Part shown: one piece after another, positions 32,081 to 39,960 of the stretch | How positions within the stretch are numbered: the stretch's first letter is position 1 | Layout of the letters: every line of letters starts with the position of its first letter | Assembly (NCBI RefSeq): GCF_014207535.1 | Contig: NZ_JACHGK010000028.1 | Location: 1-41,883, forward strand | Length of the DNA stretch: 41,883 nucleotides | Direction of reading: 5' to 3' | Origin: Bacillus benzoevorans | GTDB taxonomy: Bacteria > Bacillota > Bacilli > Bacillales > Cytobacillaceae | Notes under the pieces: model-generated | What the model was told of the DNA's origin: nothing | The model's database searches: none | Seen by the model: the letters and a program-made list of their open reading frames with translations, nothing else | Program-made: the position numbers and the translations under genes

Positions 32081-33538
32081 TTGAGTTTGTTTGATCATAC
32101 AGTAGCAGATCTTCAGGAACTGCTGCAAAAAAAAGAACTCACAGTGTCTGACCTTGTCGATGAATCTTTTAAAAGGATTCATGAAGTAGATGACAAGGTA
32201 CAGGCATTTTTAACGTTAGATGAAGAAAGAGCCAGAGAAACAGCGAAGAAATTTGACGAGAAGCTTGGTACTGATGCATCCAAAGGGCTTCTTTTTGGCA
32301 TGCCGATTGGAGTAAAAGATAATATCGTCACGAAAGACCTACGTACAACTTGTGCCAGCCGAATTCTCGAAAATTTTGACCCGATTTACAATGCGACAGT
32401 AGTGGAACATTTACATAATGCAGAAACCATAACGATCGGTAAATTAAATATGGACGAGTTTGCGATGGGATCTTCAACGGAGAATTCATACTACCGCAAA
32501 ACGCGCAACCCTTGGAATCTCGATACAGTTCCAGGCGGTTCTTCAGGCGGTTCCGCAGCATCTGTGGCAGCCGGCGAGGTTCTCTTTTCATTAGGCTCTG
32601 ATACAGGAGGCTCTATCCGCCAGCCTGCATCTTTCTGCGGCGTTGTAGGATTGAAGCCGACTTATGGACGGGTATCACGCTTTGGCTTAGTAGCCTTTGC
32701 TTCCTCCTTAGATCAAATTGGACCGATTTCCCGCACAGTGGAAGATAATGCCCGTTTATTGAACGTACTCTGCGGTTTGGATCCAATGGATTCAACTTCA
32801 GCTAATATTGAAGTGCCCGACTTTACCGCCGGCTTGACAGGCGATATCAAAGGTTTGAAAATCGCTGTACCGAAAGAATACTTAGGCGAGGGTGTCGGTG
32901 AAGAAGCACGCCAGTCTGTATTAGACGCACTGAAAGTATTAGAAGGTCTTGGCGCCGTTTGGGAAGAGGTATCATTACCGCATTCCAAATATGCATTAGC
33001 GGCTTATTATTTGCTTTCTTCTTCAGAAGCATCAGCAAACTTAGCCCGTTTTGACGGTGTCCGCTACGGCTACCGTTCACCAAACTCGGAAAGTTTAATG
33101 GACCTTTATAAAAATACAAGAGCAGAAGGCTTCGGCGATGAAGTAAAACGCCGTATTATGCTGGGCACATTCGCATTAAGCTCCGGCTACTATGATGCTT
33201 ACTATAAAAAGGCACAAAAGGTTCGTACACTGATTAAAAAAGACTTTGAAGATGTCTTTGAAAAATATGATGTGATCGTTGGTCCAACAACACCGACACC
33301 TGCCTTCAAGATCGGTGAAAAGATTTCTGACCCGTTAACGATGTATGCGAACGATATTTTAACTATTCCAGTGAACCTTGCAGGTGTACCGGGAATATCC
33401 GTTCCATGCGGATTTGTGGGTGGTCTTCCATTAGGACTGCAAATTATTGGAAAGCACTTTGATGAAAGCACAGTATACCGCGTGGCACATGCCTATGAAC
33501 AAGCAACAGATTATCATAAGCAAAAGCCTGCACTGTAA
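32081..33538 (+). CDS. gatA: Asp-tRNA(Asn)/Glu-tRNA(Gln) amidotransferase subunit A
   Basis: GatA is the glutaminase of GatCAB and an amidase-signature enzyme. The 485-residue protein carries the Ser-cisSer-Lys triad as Lys79 (PIGVKDN), Ser154 (PGGSSGGSAA) and Ser178 (GSDTGGSIRQPAS), numbers identical to those I recall for the staphylococcal enzyme. It starts at TTG 32081, preceded by AAGGAGGAGAG. gatB follows after 12 bases. Confidence 0.97.
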   Translation: MSLFDHTVADLQELLQKKELTVSDLVDESFKRIHEVDDKVQAFLTLDEERARETAKKFDEKLGTDASKGLLFGMPIGVKDNIVTKDLRTTCASRILENFDPIYNATVVEHLHNAETITIGKLNMDEFAMGSSTENSYYRKTRNPWNLDTVPGGSSGGSAASVAAGEVLFSLGSDTGGSIRQPASFCGVVGLKPTYGRVSRFGLVAFASSLDQIGPISRTVEDNARLLNVLCGLDPMDSTSANIEVPDFTAGLTGDIKGLKIAVPKEYLGEGVGEEARQSVLDALKVLEGLGAVWEEVSLPHSKYALAAYYLLSSSEASANLARFDGVRYGYRSPNSESLMDLYKNTRAEGFGDEVKRRIMLGTFALSSGYYDAYYKKAQKVRTLIKKDFEDVFEKYDVIVGPTTPTPAFKIGEKISDPLTMYANDILTIPVNLAGVPGISVPCGFVGGLPLGLQIIGKHFDESTVYRVAHAYEQATDYHKQKPAL

Positions 33539-33550
33539 GGGGGGAGAACA

Positions 33551-34978
33551 TTGGAATTTGAAACAGTCATTGGACTAGAGGTCCATGTAGAGTTAAAAAC
33601 GGAATCGAAAATTTTTTCCGCGAGCCCAAATAAATTTGGTGCTGAGCCAAATACAAATACATCGGTCATTGAACTGGGATATCCGGGAGTGCTGCCGGTA
33701 TTAAATAGAAAAGTTGTCGACTACGGCATGAAGGCTTGTATGGCTTTAAACTGTCAGGTTGCAACAGAGACAAAGTTTGACCGGAAAAACTACTTCTATC
33801 CGGATAATCCAAAGGCATACCAAATCTCACAATTTGATAAGCCGATTGGTGAGCACGGCTGGATTGAAATTGAAGTCGACGGATATAAGAAAAAGATCGG
33901 TATTACCCGCATTCACTTGGAAGAAGATGCCGGTAAATTAAATCATGGCTACGGCTATTCTTTATGCGACTATAACCGTCAAGGAACACCATTAATTGAA
34001 ATTGTTTCAGAACCTGATATCCGTACTCCTAATGAAGCCTATGCTTATTTGGAAAAATTAAAATCAATCATTCAATACACTGGCGTTTCCGATTGTAAAA
34101 TGGAAGAAGGTTCTCTGCGCTGCGATGCGAATATTTCTCTTCGTCCGGTTGGTCAAGAAGAATTCGGAACAAAAGCAGAGTTAAAGAACTTAAACTCCTT
34201 CAACTTTGTCCGCAAAGGGCTTGAGCATGAAGAAATCAGACAAGCTGCCGTATTACGCTCCGGTGGTGTGATTGAACAGGAAACACGCCGGTATGATGAA
34301 GCAACGAATACAACGATTCTTATGCGGGTAAAAGAAGGATCAGATGATTACCGTTATTTCCCTGAGCCGGATTTACTTGACGTAATCATTGACGACGAGT
34401 GGAAGGCAAGAGTTCGTGCGGAAATTCCGGAGCTTCCGGATGCGCGCCAAAAACGCTATGTTGAAGAACTTGGTCTGCCTGAATATGATGCGGCTGTTTT
34501 AACGGTAACGAAAGAAATGGCTGATTTCTTTGAAGCGACTGTTGCAGCAGGTGCAGACGCAAAGCTCGCTTCGAACTGGATGATGGGTGATGTGTCAGCG
34601 TCATTGAAGGCGGAGCAAAAAGAATTACATGAAGCAGCTCTCACTCCGGAAGGTCTTGCCGGCATGATCAAATTAATTGAAAATGGCACGATTTCTTCTA
34701 AGATTGCCAAACAGGTCTTTAAAGAGCTATTTGAAAACGGCGGCGACGCTGAAAAAATCGTCAAAGAAAAAGGCCTTGTTCAGGTATCTGACGAAGGTGC
34801 TTTATTAAAATGGGTCCAAGAAGCCATCGCTAACAATCCGAAGTCTGTAGAAGACTACAAAAACGGAAAAGGAAAAGCGGTTGGATCCCTTGTCGGTCAG
34901 GTGATGAAGGCATCAAAAGGACAAGCGAATCCGCAAATGGTGAATAAGTTATTAGTCGAAGAATTAAATAAATTATAA
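33551..34978 (+). CDS. gatB: Asp-tRNA(Asn)/Glu-tRNA(Gln) amidotransferase subunit B
   Basis: GatB is the kinase and transamidase subunit of GatCAB. It phosphorylates the misacylated Glu on tRNA(Gln) and receives ammonia from GatA. The 475 residues include GLEVHVELKT, NKFGAEPNTN, the signature DYNRQGTPLIEIVSEPD and a C-terminal helical YqeY-like tail domain (about 330-475) that contacts tRNA. The start is TTG 33551 after GGGGGGAG. Two successive TTG starts (gatA, gatB) suggest coupled, moderated translation. Confidence 0.97.
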   Translation: MEFETVIGLEVHVELKTESKIFSASPNKFGAEPNTNTSVIELGYPGVLPVLNRKVVDYGMKACMALNCQVATETKFDRKNYFYPDNPKAYQISQFDKPIGEHGWIEIEVDGYKKKIGITRIHLEEDAGKLNHGYGYSLCDYNRQGTPLIEIVSEPDIRTPNEAYAYLEKLKSIIQYTGVSDCKMEEGSLRCDANISLRPVGQEEFGTKAELKNLNSFNFVRKGLEHEEIRQAAVLRSGGVIEQETRRYDEATNTTILMRVKEGSDDYRYFPEPDLLDVIIDDEWKARVRAEIPELPDARQKRYVEELGLPEYDAAVLTVTKEMADFFEATVAAGADAKLASNWMMGDVSASLKAEQKELHEAALTPEGLAGMIKLIENGTISSKIAKQVFKELFENGGDAEKIVKEKGLVQVSDEGALLKWVQEAIANNPKSVEDYKNGKGKAVGSLVGQVMKASKGQANPQMVNKLLVEELNKL

Positions 34979-34982
34979 AATG

Positions 34983-35016
34983 AAAGGCACTGGTGAAGGT
35001 TCATCAGTGTCTTTTT
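34983..35016 (+). terminator. Intrinsic terminator of gatCAB
   Basis: AAAGGCACTGGTGA (34983-34996) pairs with TCATCAGTGTCTTT (35001-35014), with G-U pairs, followed by more T. Confidence 0.85.
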
Positions 35017-35127
35017 AAGTGTGGATTTAAGAAATGCAGCCATAGCCTTCTGTTTATTTTACATATAAAAAGAGTTATAAGGGAACAAATAATGGTATGA
35101 CTTATGTATTTCCCTGGAGGTAGAAAT

Positions 35128-36141
35128 GTGGAAAAAAATAATAGAAGGCTGACTTCTGCAGAGATCACCAATTTAATTACCCAGTTCGAGCAGGAAACGA
35201 TGTCTGTTTGTGTTGGCAAGTATGTATTAGCAACGGTAAAGGATGCTCAAATCCATTCTCTATACCAGCGCTCACTGGAAATATCTGAAAAGCATTTGAA
35301 AAAAATGAAGGAACTTTTTAAAACTGAAAAATTCCCTGTGCCTCACGGTCTTACTGAAGAAGATGTAAATTTAGAGGCTCCACCGTTATTTACGGATTCT
35401 TTTTGGCTGGAATATTTATATTCTTTAATCCATATTGGGCTATCGGGATATAGTTTGTCTCTCAGTATTTCTGTGCGCAGAGATATTCGCGATTATTACT
35501 ATCAATGTAATCTTGAAGCTATGGATTTATACAATAAAATAACCGATCTTCTTTTAGAAAAAGGAAATTTTGAACCACCGCCCTATTTTGCTGTTCCAAA
35601 AAAAGTTGAATATATAAAGGGCTTAGGCTACACATTGAATGTGCTTGGTAAAAAGAGACCTTTAAATGTAGCAGAGGCAGGAAATGTCTATGTTAATTTA
35701 ACGATGACTCGACTGGCAAAGGGGCTTTGTCTTGGATTTCATCAAGTAGTAAGGAGCCAAGAGGTAAAGGAGTTTTTAGAAGAAGTCATAAAAGTGATTA
35801 ATAAAAACTATGGGATTTTTTCAAAAGTGCTAACGGAAAATAATCTCCAATCACCTTCGCTTTTGGATACACAGGTGACGAAATCAACCATTCCCCCCTT
35901 TTCTGATAGGCTGATGATGCTGAAGACAGGGTTTCTGCTAGGGGCATCACTCTCGTATTACGGTACTGCCTTAGTTGCAAGCCTAAGAGTGGATTTAATA
36001 TCACATTGCGAGGCGGCCATTTTAAGGGGGTTAAAGCTAATGCCGAGCTGGGGGTCAATTGCTATTCGTAATCAATGGATTGAAAAGTTGCCGGAAGCGG
36101 ATGACCGTGCCGACATTCCCTTAGATCGAAAAGAAGGATAG
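35128..36141 (+). CDS. DUF3231 family protein
   Basis: A 337-residue protein of the DUF3231 family, common in Bacillus and often of spore or stress context, with unknown function. It consists of two similar helical halves: LTSAEITNLITQFEQETMSV starts the first and RPLNVAEAGNVYVNLTMTRL the second. The repeats FPVPHGLTEEDVNL and SPFSDRLMMLK-type segments (here PPFSDRLMMLK) are family marks. It may form ferritin-like bundles. I start at GTG 35128, seven bases after GGAGG (35116-35120); the ATG at 35104 lies upstream of that site. The stop is within the terminator stem. Confidence 0.8.
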   Translation: MEKNNRRLTSAEITNLITQFEQETMSVCVGKYVLATVKDAQIHSLYQRSLEISEKHLKKMKELFKTEKFPVPHGLTEEDVNLEAPPLFTDSFWLEYLYSLIHIGLSGYSLSLSISVRRDIRDYYYQCNLEAMDLYNKITDLLLEKGNFEPPPYFAVPKKVEYIKGLGYTLNVLGKKRPLNVAEAGNVYVNLTMTRLAKGLCLGFHQVVRSQEVKEFLEEVIKVINKNYGIFSKVLTENNLQSPSLLDTQVTKSTIPPFSDRLMMLKTGFLLGASLSYYGTALVASLRVDLISHCEAAILRGLKLMPSWGSIAIRNQWIEKLPEADDRADIPLDRKEG

Positions 36142-36173
36142 ATAAGACAGGTATGCGCTTATCTATCCTTCTT
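36131..36173. terminator. Bidirectional terminator, DUF3231 gene / putP
   Basis: AAGAAGGATAGATAAG (36131-36146) pairs perfectly over 16 bp with CTTATCTATCCTTCTT (36158-36173). The 5' arm contains the DUF3231 gene stop codon, and the 3' arm ends four bases before the putP stop. It serves both convergent genes. Confidence 0.85.
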
Positions 36174-36176
36174 GTT

Positions 36177-37670
36177 TTAATTTTCGTCTTTTAGCAATCG
36201 TACGCTTTCGCTAAATTCCTGTTCAATCGTCTCATTATGTTTGTAAGTGAGTAAGCTAACGATAATAATGGCGATTAAGTTCACGATAAAGCCAGGGACA
36301 ATTTCGTATAATTGGAATGGAATAACGCCAATATCCGTTAATTTTGCCCAAATAATGACCGTTGCGGCACCGGAAATGAGTCCTGCAATAGCCCCCCAGT
36401 TGGTCATTTTTCGCCAGAATAAGCTGAGGAGAATCACCGGACCAAATGAACCGCCAAAGCCAGCCCAAGCATAGGCAACAAGATTCAAGATGGTATTATC
36501 CTGTTCAAAGGCAAGGACTGCTGCAATAATTGAAACGACGAGAACGGCCATTCTTCCTAAAAAGACATATTCACGGTCACTTCCGTTTTTACGCAATAAC
36601 ACCTTATATAAATCCTGTATCAGAGCACTTGAAGTAACGATTAACTGCGATGAGACAGTACTCATAATGGCGGCCAGTACAGCTGCGAGCAGAAATCCGG
36701 CCACAAGCGGGTGAACTAGGATTTGTCCGAGTGTTAGGAACACTGCTTCAGGGTTTTCAAGATTATACTGCGGAAATTTTTCAAAAAAGGCAATCCCGAT
36801 CAAGGCTGTAAAAACCGTGCCAAGTAAGGAAAAAATCATCCAGCTCATGCCAATGCGGCGGGCGCTTGCTGTTTCCTTAACGGTTTTGATGGCCATAAAA
36901 CGAACGATGATGTGCGGTTGGCCAAAGTAGCCGAGTCCCCATGCTAATGCAGAAATGATACCGACGGTGGTTGTTCCTTTAAAAAAGTCAAGCAAGGCCG
37001 GATCGATAGACCGGATGGTATCAAATGTCTCAACAGGTCCTCCGGTATGGAAAATAGCAATAGCCGGAACGAGCAATAATGCCACCAGCATCATTAATCC
37101 TTGAAGGAAATCCGTATAGCTTACTGCAAGGAACCCTCCGAAAAGGGTATAGGCAACGGTTATTCCAGCTACAATTAATAAGCCTGTATGATAGTCGATG
37201 CCAAAGGAGCTTTCAAAGAAAACGCCGCCAGAAACCATTCCGGAAGAAACATAAAAGGTAAAAAAGATTAAGATAACAATACCAGATATAATTCTTAATA
37301 GTTTTGTTGAATCTTTAAAACGGTTGTCGAGGTAGCCGGGAATCGTAATCGAATCGTTTGCTACTTTTGTATAAGAGCGCAGGCGCGGGGCGACGAAAAA
37401 CCAGTTTGCATAAGAGCCAAGTGTCAGGCCGACAGCAATCCAGGCATCAGCTAAACCAGTGACATAAATCCCCCCGGGCAGCCCCATTAAGAGCCAGCCG
37501 CTCATATCCGCAGCCCCTGCACTTAATGCCGTAACGGCTGGACCTAATGAACGCCCGCCAAGCATAAAATCAGATAAATTTCTTGTCTTGTTATAAGAAA
37601 ACCATCCGATGATTAGCATAGCAGCCATATAAACCGCAATTGAAATCAGTTGATATCCTCCATCAGACAT
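36177..37670 (-). CDS. putP: Sodium/proline symporter (PutP/OpuE type)
   Basis: A 497-residue member of the sodium:solute symporter family, with about 13 membrane segments. ALSAGAADMSGWLLMGLPG in the second segment, with the conserved Asp-Met-Ser-Gly, and SYANWFFVAPRLR, match the PutP/OpuE group; AFGGSFGPVILLSLFWRKMT follows in a late segment. It brings in proline with sodium as nutrient or osmoprotectant. In B. subtilis the osmotic transporter opuE lies near gatC, so OpuE function is possible. GGAGGG on the minus strand precedes the ATG. It is a single gene, convergent with the DUF3231 gene. Confidence 0.9.
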   Translation of the reverse strand: MSDGGYQLISIAVYMAAMLIIGWFSYNKTRNLSDFMLGGRSLGPAVTALSAGAADMSGWLLMGLPGGIYVTGLADAWIAVGLTLGSYANWFFVAPRLRSYTKVANDSITIPGYLDNRFKDSTKLLRIISGIVILIFFTFYVSSGMVSGGVFFESSFGIDYHTGLLIVAGITVAYTLFGGFLAVSYTDFLQGLMMLVALLLVPAIAIFHTGGPVETFDTIRSIDPALLDFFKGTTTVGIISALAWGLGYFGQPHIIVRFMAIKTVKETASARRIGMSWMIFSLLGTVFTALIGIAFFEKFPQYNLENPEAVFLTLGQILVHPLVAGFLLAAVLAAIMSTVSSQLIVTSSALIQDLYKVLLRKNGSDREYVFLGRMAVLVVSIIAAVLAFEQDNTILNLVAYAWAGFGGSFGPVILLSLFWRKMTNWGAIAGLISGAATVIIWAKLTDIGVIPFQLYEIVPGFIVNLIAIIIVSLLTYKHNETIEQEFSESVRLLKDEN

Positions 37671-37819
37671 CTATTTCCCTCCTTTTCATTATTTTGCAAA
37701 TATTTTATCAAAATAACTTTTTTAACAATCTTTTATATTTTATAGTTTTCTGGGAGTATTGACAACCTGTTTAATACTGGAACTTCCAATATGGTCCTTA
37801 ATACGAGATTACTATTCTG

Positions 37820-38443
37820 CTATTTTATTTTCTTCTTTGGTTGTATTCGATCCTTTGCTAAATTCTTATCATTTATCTTTGGTTCTTTATGATTGATAAA
37901 GTTTCGAATGTTTGTCCGATGCAGAAAAATAAGCAATAGAAGAAAAGATAAAAAAATGAGGTCATTTTTCGGATCTGCATCCATGAGAGAATACATCAGC
38001 AGGACCATTCCAACAGAAAGGGAGCCAAAGAAAACATATTTCGAAATAAAGATGACAAGAAAGAAACAAATATAAGTAATAAAGAAAAGCTGCACATCTG
38101 CTATCAGCAGCATGCCCGCTGTGGTCGCAATCGCCTTCCCGCCTCTAAATCCGGCAAAGATGGGAAAACAATGTCCAATCACCGCTATAAGTCCGGGATA
38201 GAACGGGGAAATATCTGCATGAAAAAATAACGGCAGCAACGAAGCTAGGGCTCCTTTTCCTACATCGATGAGCAGAACGATAATGGCCGCCTTTTTCCCA
38301 AGTACCCTCAGCGTATTGGTGGCACCTGGGTTGTTACTCCCGTGCTCGCGGATATCGACGTCGAAAAAAATCTTTCCGACCATCAATGCTGTGGGAATCG
38401 AACCAATTAAGTAGGCAAGAATAAATACGAATAAAAATGTCAT
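37820..38443 (-). CDS. plsY: Glycerol-3-phosphate acyltransferase PlsY
   Basis: PlsY transfers an acyl group from acyl-phosphate to glycerol-3-phosphate, giving lysophosphatidic acid, in the cell membrane. The 207-residue protein has about five membrane segments and the three family motifs: GSIPTALMVGK near the start, HGSNNPGATNTLRVLG, and GHCFPIFAGFRGGKAIAT. The basic C-terminal tail (NDKNLAKDRIQPKKKIK) is probably cytoplasmic. An AAGGATGG site precedes the ATG on the minus strand. It runs in the same direction as putP, about 150 bases upstream of it, with no obvious terminator between. Confidence 0.95.
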   Translation of the reverse strand: MTFLFVFILAYLIGSIPTALMVGKIFFDVDIREHGSNNPGATNTLRVLGKKAAIIVLLIDVGKGALASLLPLFFHADISPFYPGLIAVIGHCFPIFAGFRGGKAIATTAGMLLIADVQLFFITYICFFLVIFISKYVFFGSLSVGMVLLMYSLMDADPKNDLIFLSFLLLLIFLHRTNIRNFINHKEPKINDKNLAKDRIQPKKKIK

Positions 38444-38480
38444 AATACCATCCTTTTTGCTAGTATTTTTTTAAAAAAAG

Positions 38481-38664
38481 GCTGTGTTAAAGATCAATGT
38501 TGATTTTTATGTCCTTTGTTGATTGGAGTGGAAGGCACGAAGACTCCCGCGGGAGAAGCGAGACAGACGAGACCCCGGAGACACGAAGTGTCGAGGAGGC
38601 TCGTCGGTCGCCCGCAGAACCGTGCGTGCCTGGAACGGAAATCAACAATCAAGTTTAACAGAGC
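38481..38664. repeat. MITE-like dispersed Bacillaceae intergenic repeat
   Basis: Near-perfect terminal inverted repeats GCTGTGTTAAA (38481-38491) and TTTAACAGAGC (38654-38664) flank nested arms: TGTTGATT (38517-38524)/AATCAACA (38640-38647) and GGCACG (38534-38539)/CGTGCC (38625-38630). Inside are the palindrome CTCCCGCGGGAG (38544-38555), GACGAG/CTCGTC (38566-38571/38600-38605) and ACAC/GTGT (38581-38584/38588-38591). The GC-rich core contrasts with AT-rich flanks. I recall very similar sequences scattered in many Bacillaceae genomes. No ORF is inside. Confidence 0.75.
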
Positions 38665-38782
38665 TTAAAAAAAGTTGATGAAGAAGTTGAAAATAAGAGG
38701 TGATTACCATTTAATTATGGCATAGAAAGCTCAGTTTTTGGATGGAAATCTGAAGAGTTCACCCCTTGTACGAACATATATC

Positions 38783-38802
38783 TTAATCAATCGTTTGATT
38801 AA
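38783..38802. promoter_or_regulatory. Palindrome upstream of dgkB, first
   Basis: TTAATCAA (38783-38790) and TTGATTAA (38795-38802) form a perfect 8-bp inverted repeat with a four-base centre, about 75 bases upstream of the dgkB -35 element. Operator-like; the regulator is unknown. Confidence 0.35.
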
Positions 38803-38831
38803 CAAAAGAACCGTTTTAATGCAAATTTTCG

Positions 38832-38851
38832 TTTGGAAATAATCTTCCAAA
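38832..38851. promoter_or_regulatory. Palindrome upstream of dgkB, second
   Basis: TTTGGAA (38832-38838) and TTCCAAA (38845-38851) form a perfect 7-bp inverted repeat with a six-base centre, ending 23 bases before the dgkB -35 element. Confidence 0.35.
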
Positions 38852-38874
38852 TGGCAGGAGAATGGGTGAAAAAA

Positions 38875-38903
38875 TTGCCTTGTCCGTTTGTTTGGGCTAT
38901 TAT
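38875..38903 (+). promoter_or_regulatory. dgkB promoter
   Basis: TTGCCT (38875-38880), a 17-base spacer and TATTAT (38898-38903). It lies 59 bases before the chosen dgkB start. Confidence 0.6.
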
Positions 38904-38962
38904 GGAAAAGATGAAAAGTGATAAAAAATTTCTGCATTATTTTATAAAATGGGATGATGGGT

Positions 38963-39913
38963 ATGAAAAGAGCAAGAGTGATATATAATCCTACTTCTGG
39001 CCGCGAATCATTTAAAAAACATTTGCCGGAAGTGCTGGATATTTTGGAAAACGCAGGCTATGAAACCTCCTGTCATGCAACAACCGCTGCCGGTGATGCC
39101 ACTACTGAGGCGCGGCGTGCTGTGGAACGCCGCTTTGACTTAGTTGTGGCAGCCGGCGGGGATGGAACGATTAATGAAGTTGTGAATGGGATGGCTGAGC
39201 AGGAATACCGTCCAAAGCTGGGTGTCATTCCAGTCGGGACAACCAATGATTTTGCCAGAGCATTGCAAATTCCCCGTGATATTTCAGCAGCCGCTGAAAT
39301 CATTGCCAAAGGCGATACGATTCCTGTGGATATCGGACGAATGGATGATAAATATTTTATTAACATCGCTGGCGGAGGCCGTTTAACAGAATTGACCTAT
39401 GACGTTCCAAGCAAACTGAAAACGATGCTAGGACAACTTGCTTACTATTTAAAAGGAATGGAAATGCTGCCGGGTTTAAAGGCTACCCAAGTGAGAATTG
39501 AATATGACGGGAAGCTGTTTGAAGGCGAGGTTATGCTTTTTTTAGTCGCCTTAACCAATTCAGTCGGCGGTTTTGAAAAGCTGTCACCAAACTCCTCTAT
39601 TAATGATGGCATGTTCTCGCTTTTAATTTTGAAGGATACGAATCTTGCCGATTTTATTCGGATTGCTTCATTGGCCATCAGGGGAGAACATATTAATGAT
39701 CCGAATGTTATCTATACATTAGCAAATCGCATCAAAGTAACATCAGAGGAAAAGGTGCAATTAAATTTAGACGGTGAGTTCGGTGGACTGCTGCCGGCGG
39801 AGTTCGTCAATTTGTACCGTCATTTTGAAGTATTTGTACCGATTGATAAAATCCGTTCAGAAGATATGCCAGAGGACTGGATTGAGCAAGTGAAGAAAGA
39901 AAAAGAAGCTTGA
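38963..39913 (+). CDS. dgkB: Diacylglycerol kinase DgkB
   Basis: DgkB phosphorylates diacylglycerol, released mainly during lipoteichoic acid synthesis, back into phosphatidic acid. The 316-residue protein has the DAGK catalytic signature AAGGDGTINEVVNGM, IPVGTTNDFARAL and the GGRLTELTYDVPSKLK segment, all as in Bacillus YerQ/DgkB. I start at ATG 38963 because relatives begin MKRARVIYNP; an ATG at 38954 adds three residues, and both have only weak ribosome binding sites. A hairpin overlaps its stop, and the next gene begins 47 bases later. Confidence 0.94.
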   Translation: MKRARVIYNPTSGRESFKKHLPEVLDILENAGYETSCHATTAAGDATTEARRAVERRFDLVVAAGGDGTINEVVNGMAEQEYRPKLGVIPVGTTNDFARALQIPRDISAAAEIIAKGDTIPVDIGRMDDKYFINIAGGGRLTELTYDVPSKLKTMLGQLAYYLKGMEMLPGLKATQVRIEYDGKLFEGEVMLFLVALTNSVGGFEKLSPNSSINDGMFSLLILKDTNLADFIRIASLAIRGEHINDPNVIYTLANRIKVTSEEKVQLNLDGEFGGLLPAEFVNLYRHFEVFVPIDKIRSEDMPEDWIEQVKKEKEA

Positions 39914-39932
39914 GGGACATTTCCTCAAGCTT
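39906..39932 (+). other. Hairpin overlapping the dgkB stop
   Basis: AAGCTTGAGG (39906-39915) pairs perfectly with CCTCAAGCTT (39923-39932) around a seven-base loop. Only TCATT follows, so it may attenuate rather than fully stop transcription into the next gene. Confidence 0.55.
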
Positions 39933-39960
39933 TCATTACGTTGCAAAGGAGGGTGTGCAA

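Noticed and set aside
37761..37800. Plus-strand TTGACA near 37757-37765 as a promoter
   Set aside because: No -10 element lies 16-18 bases downstream, and only the antisense of plsY would be transcribed.
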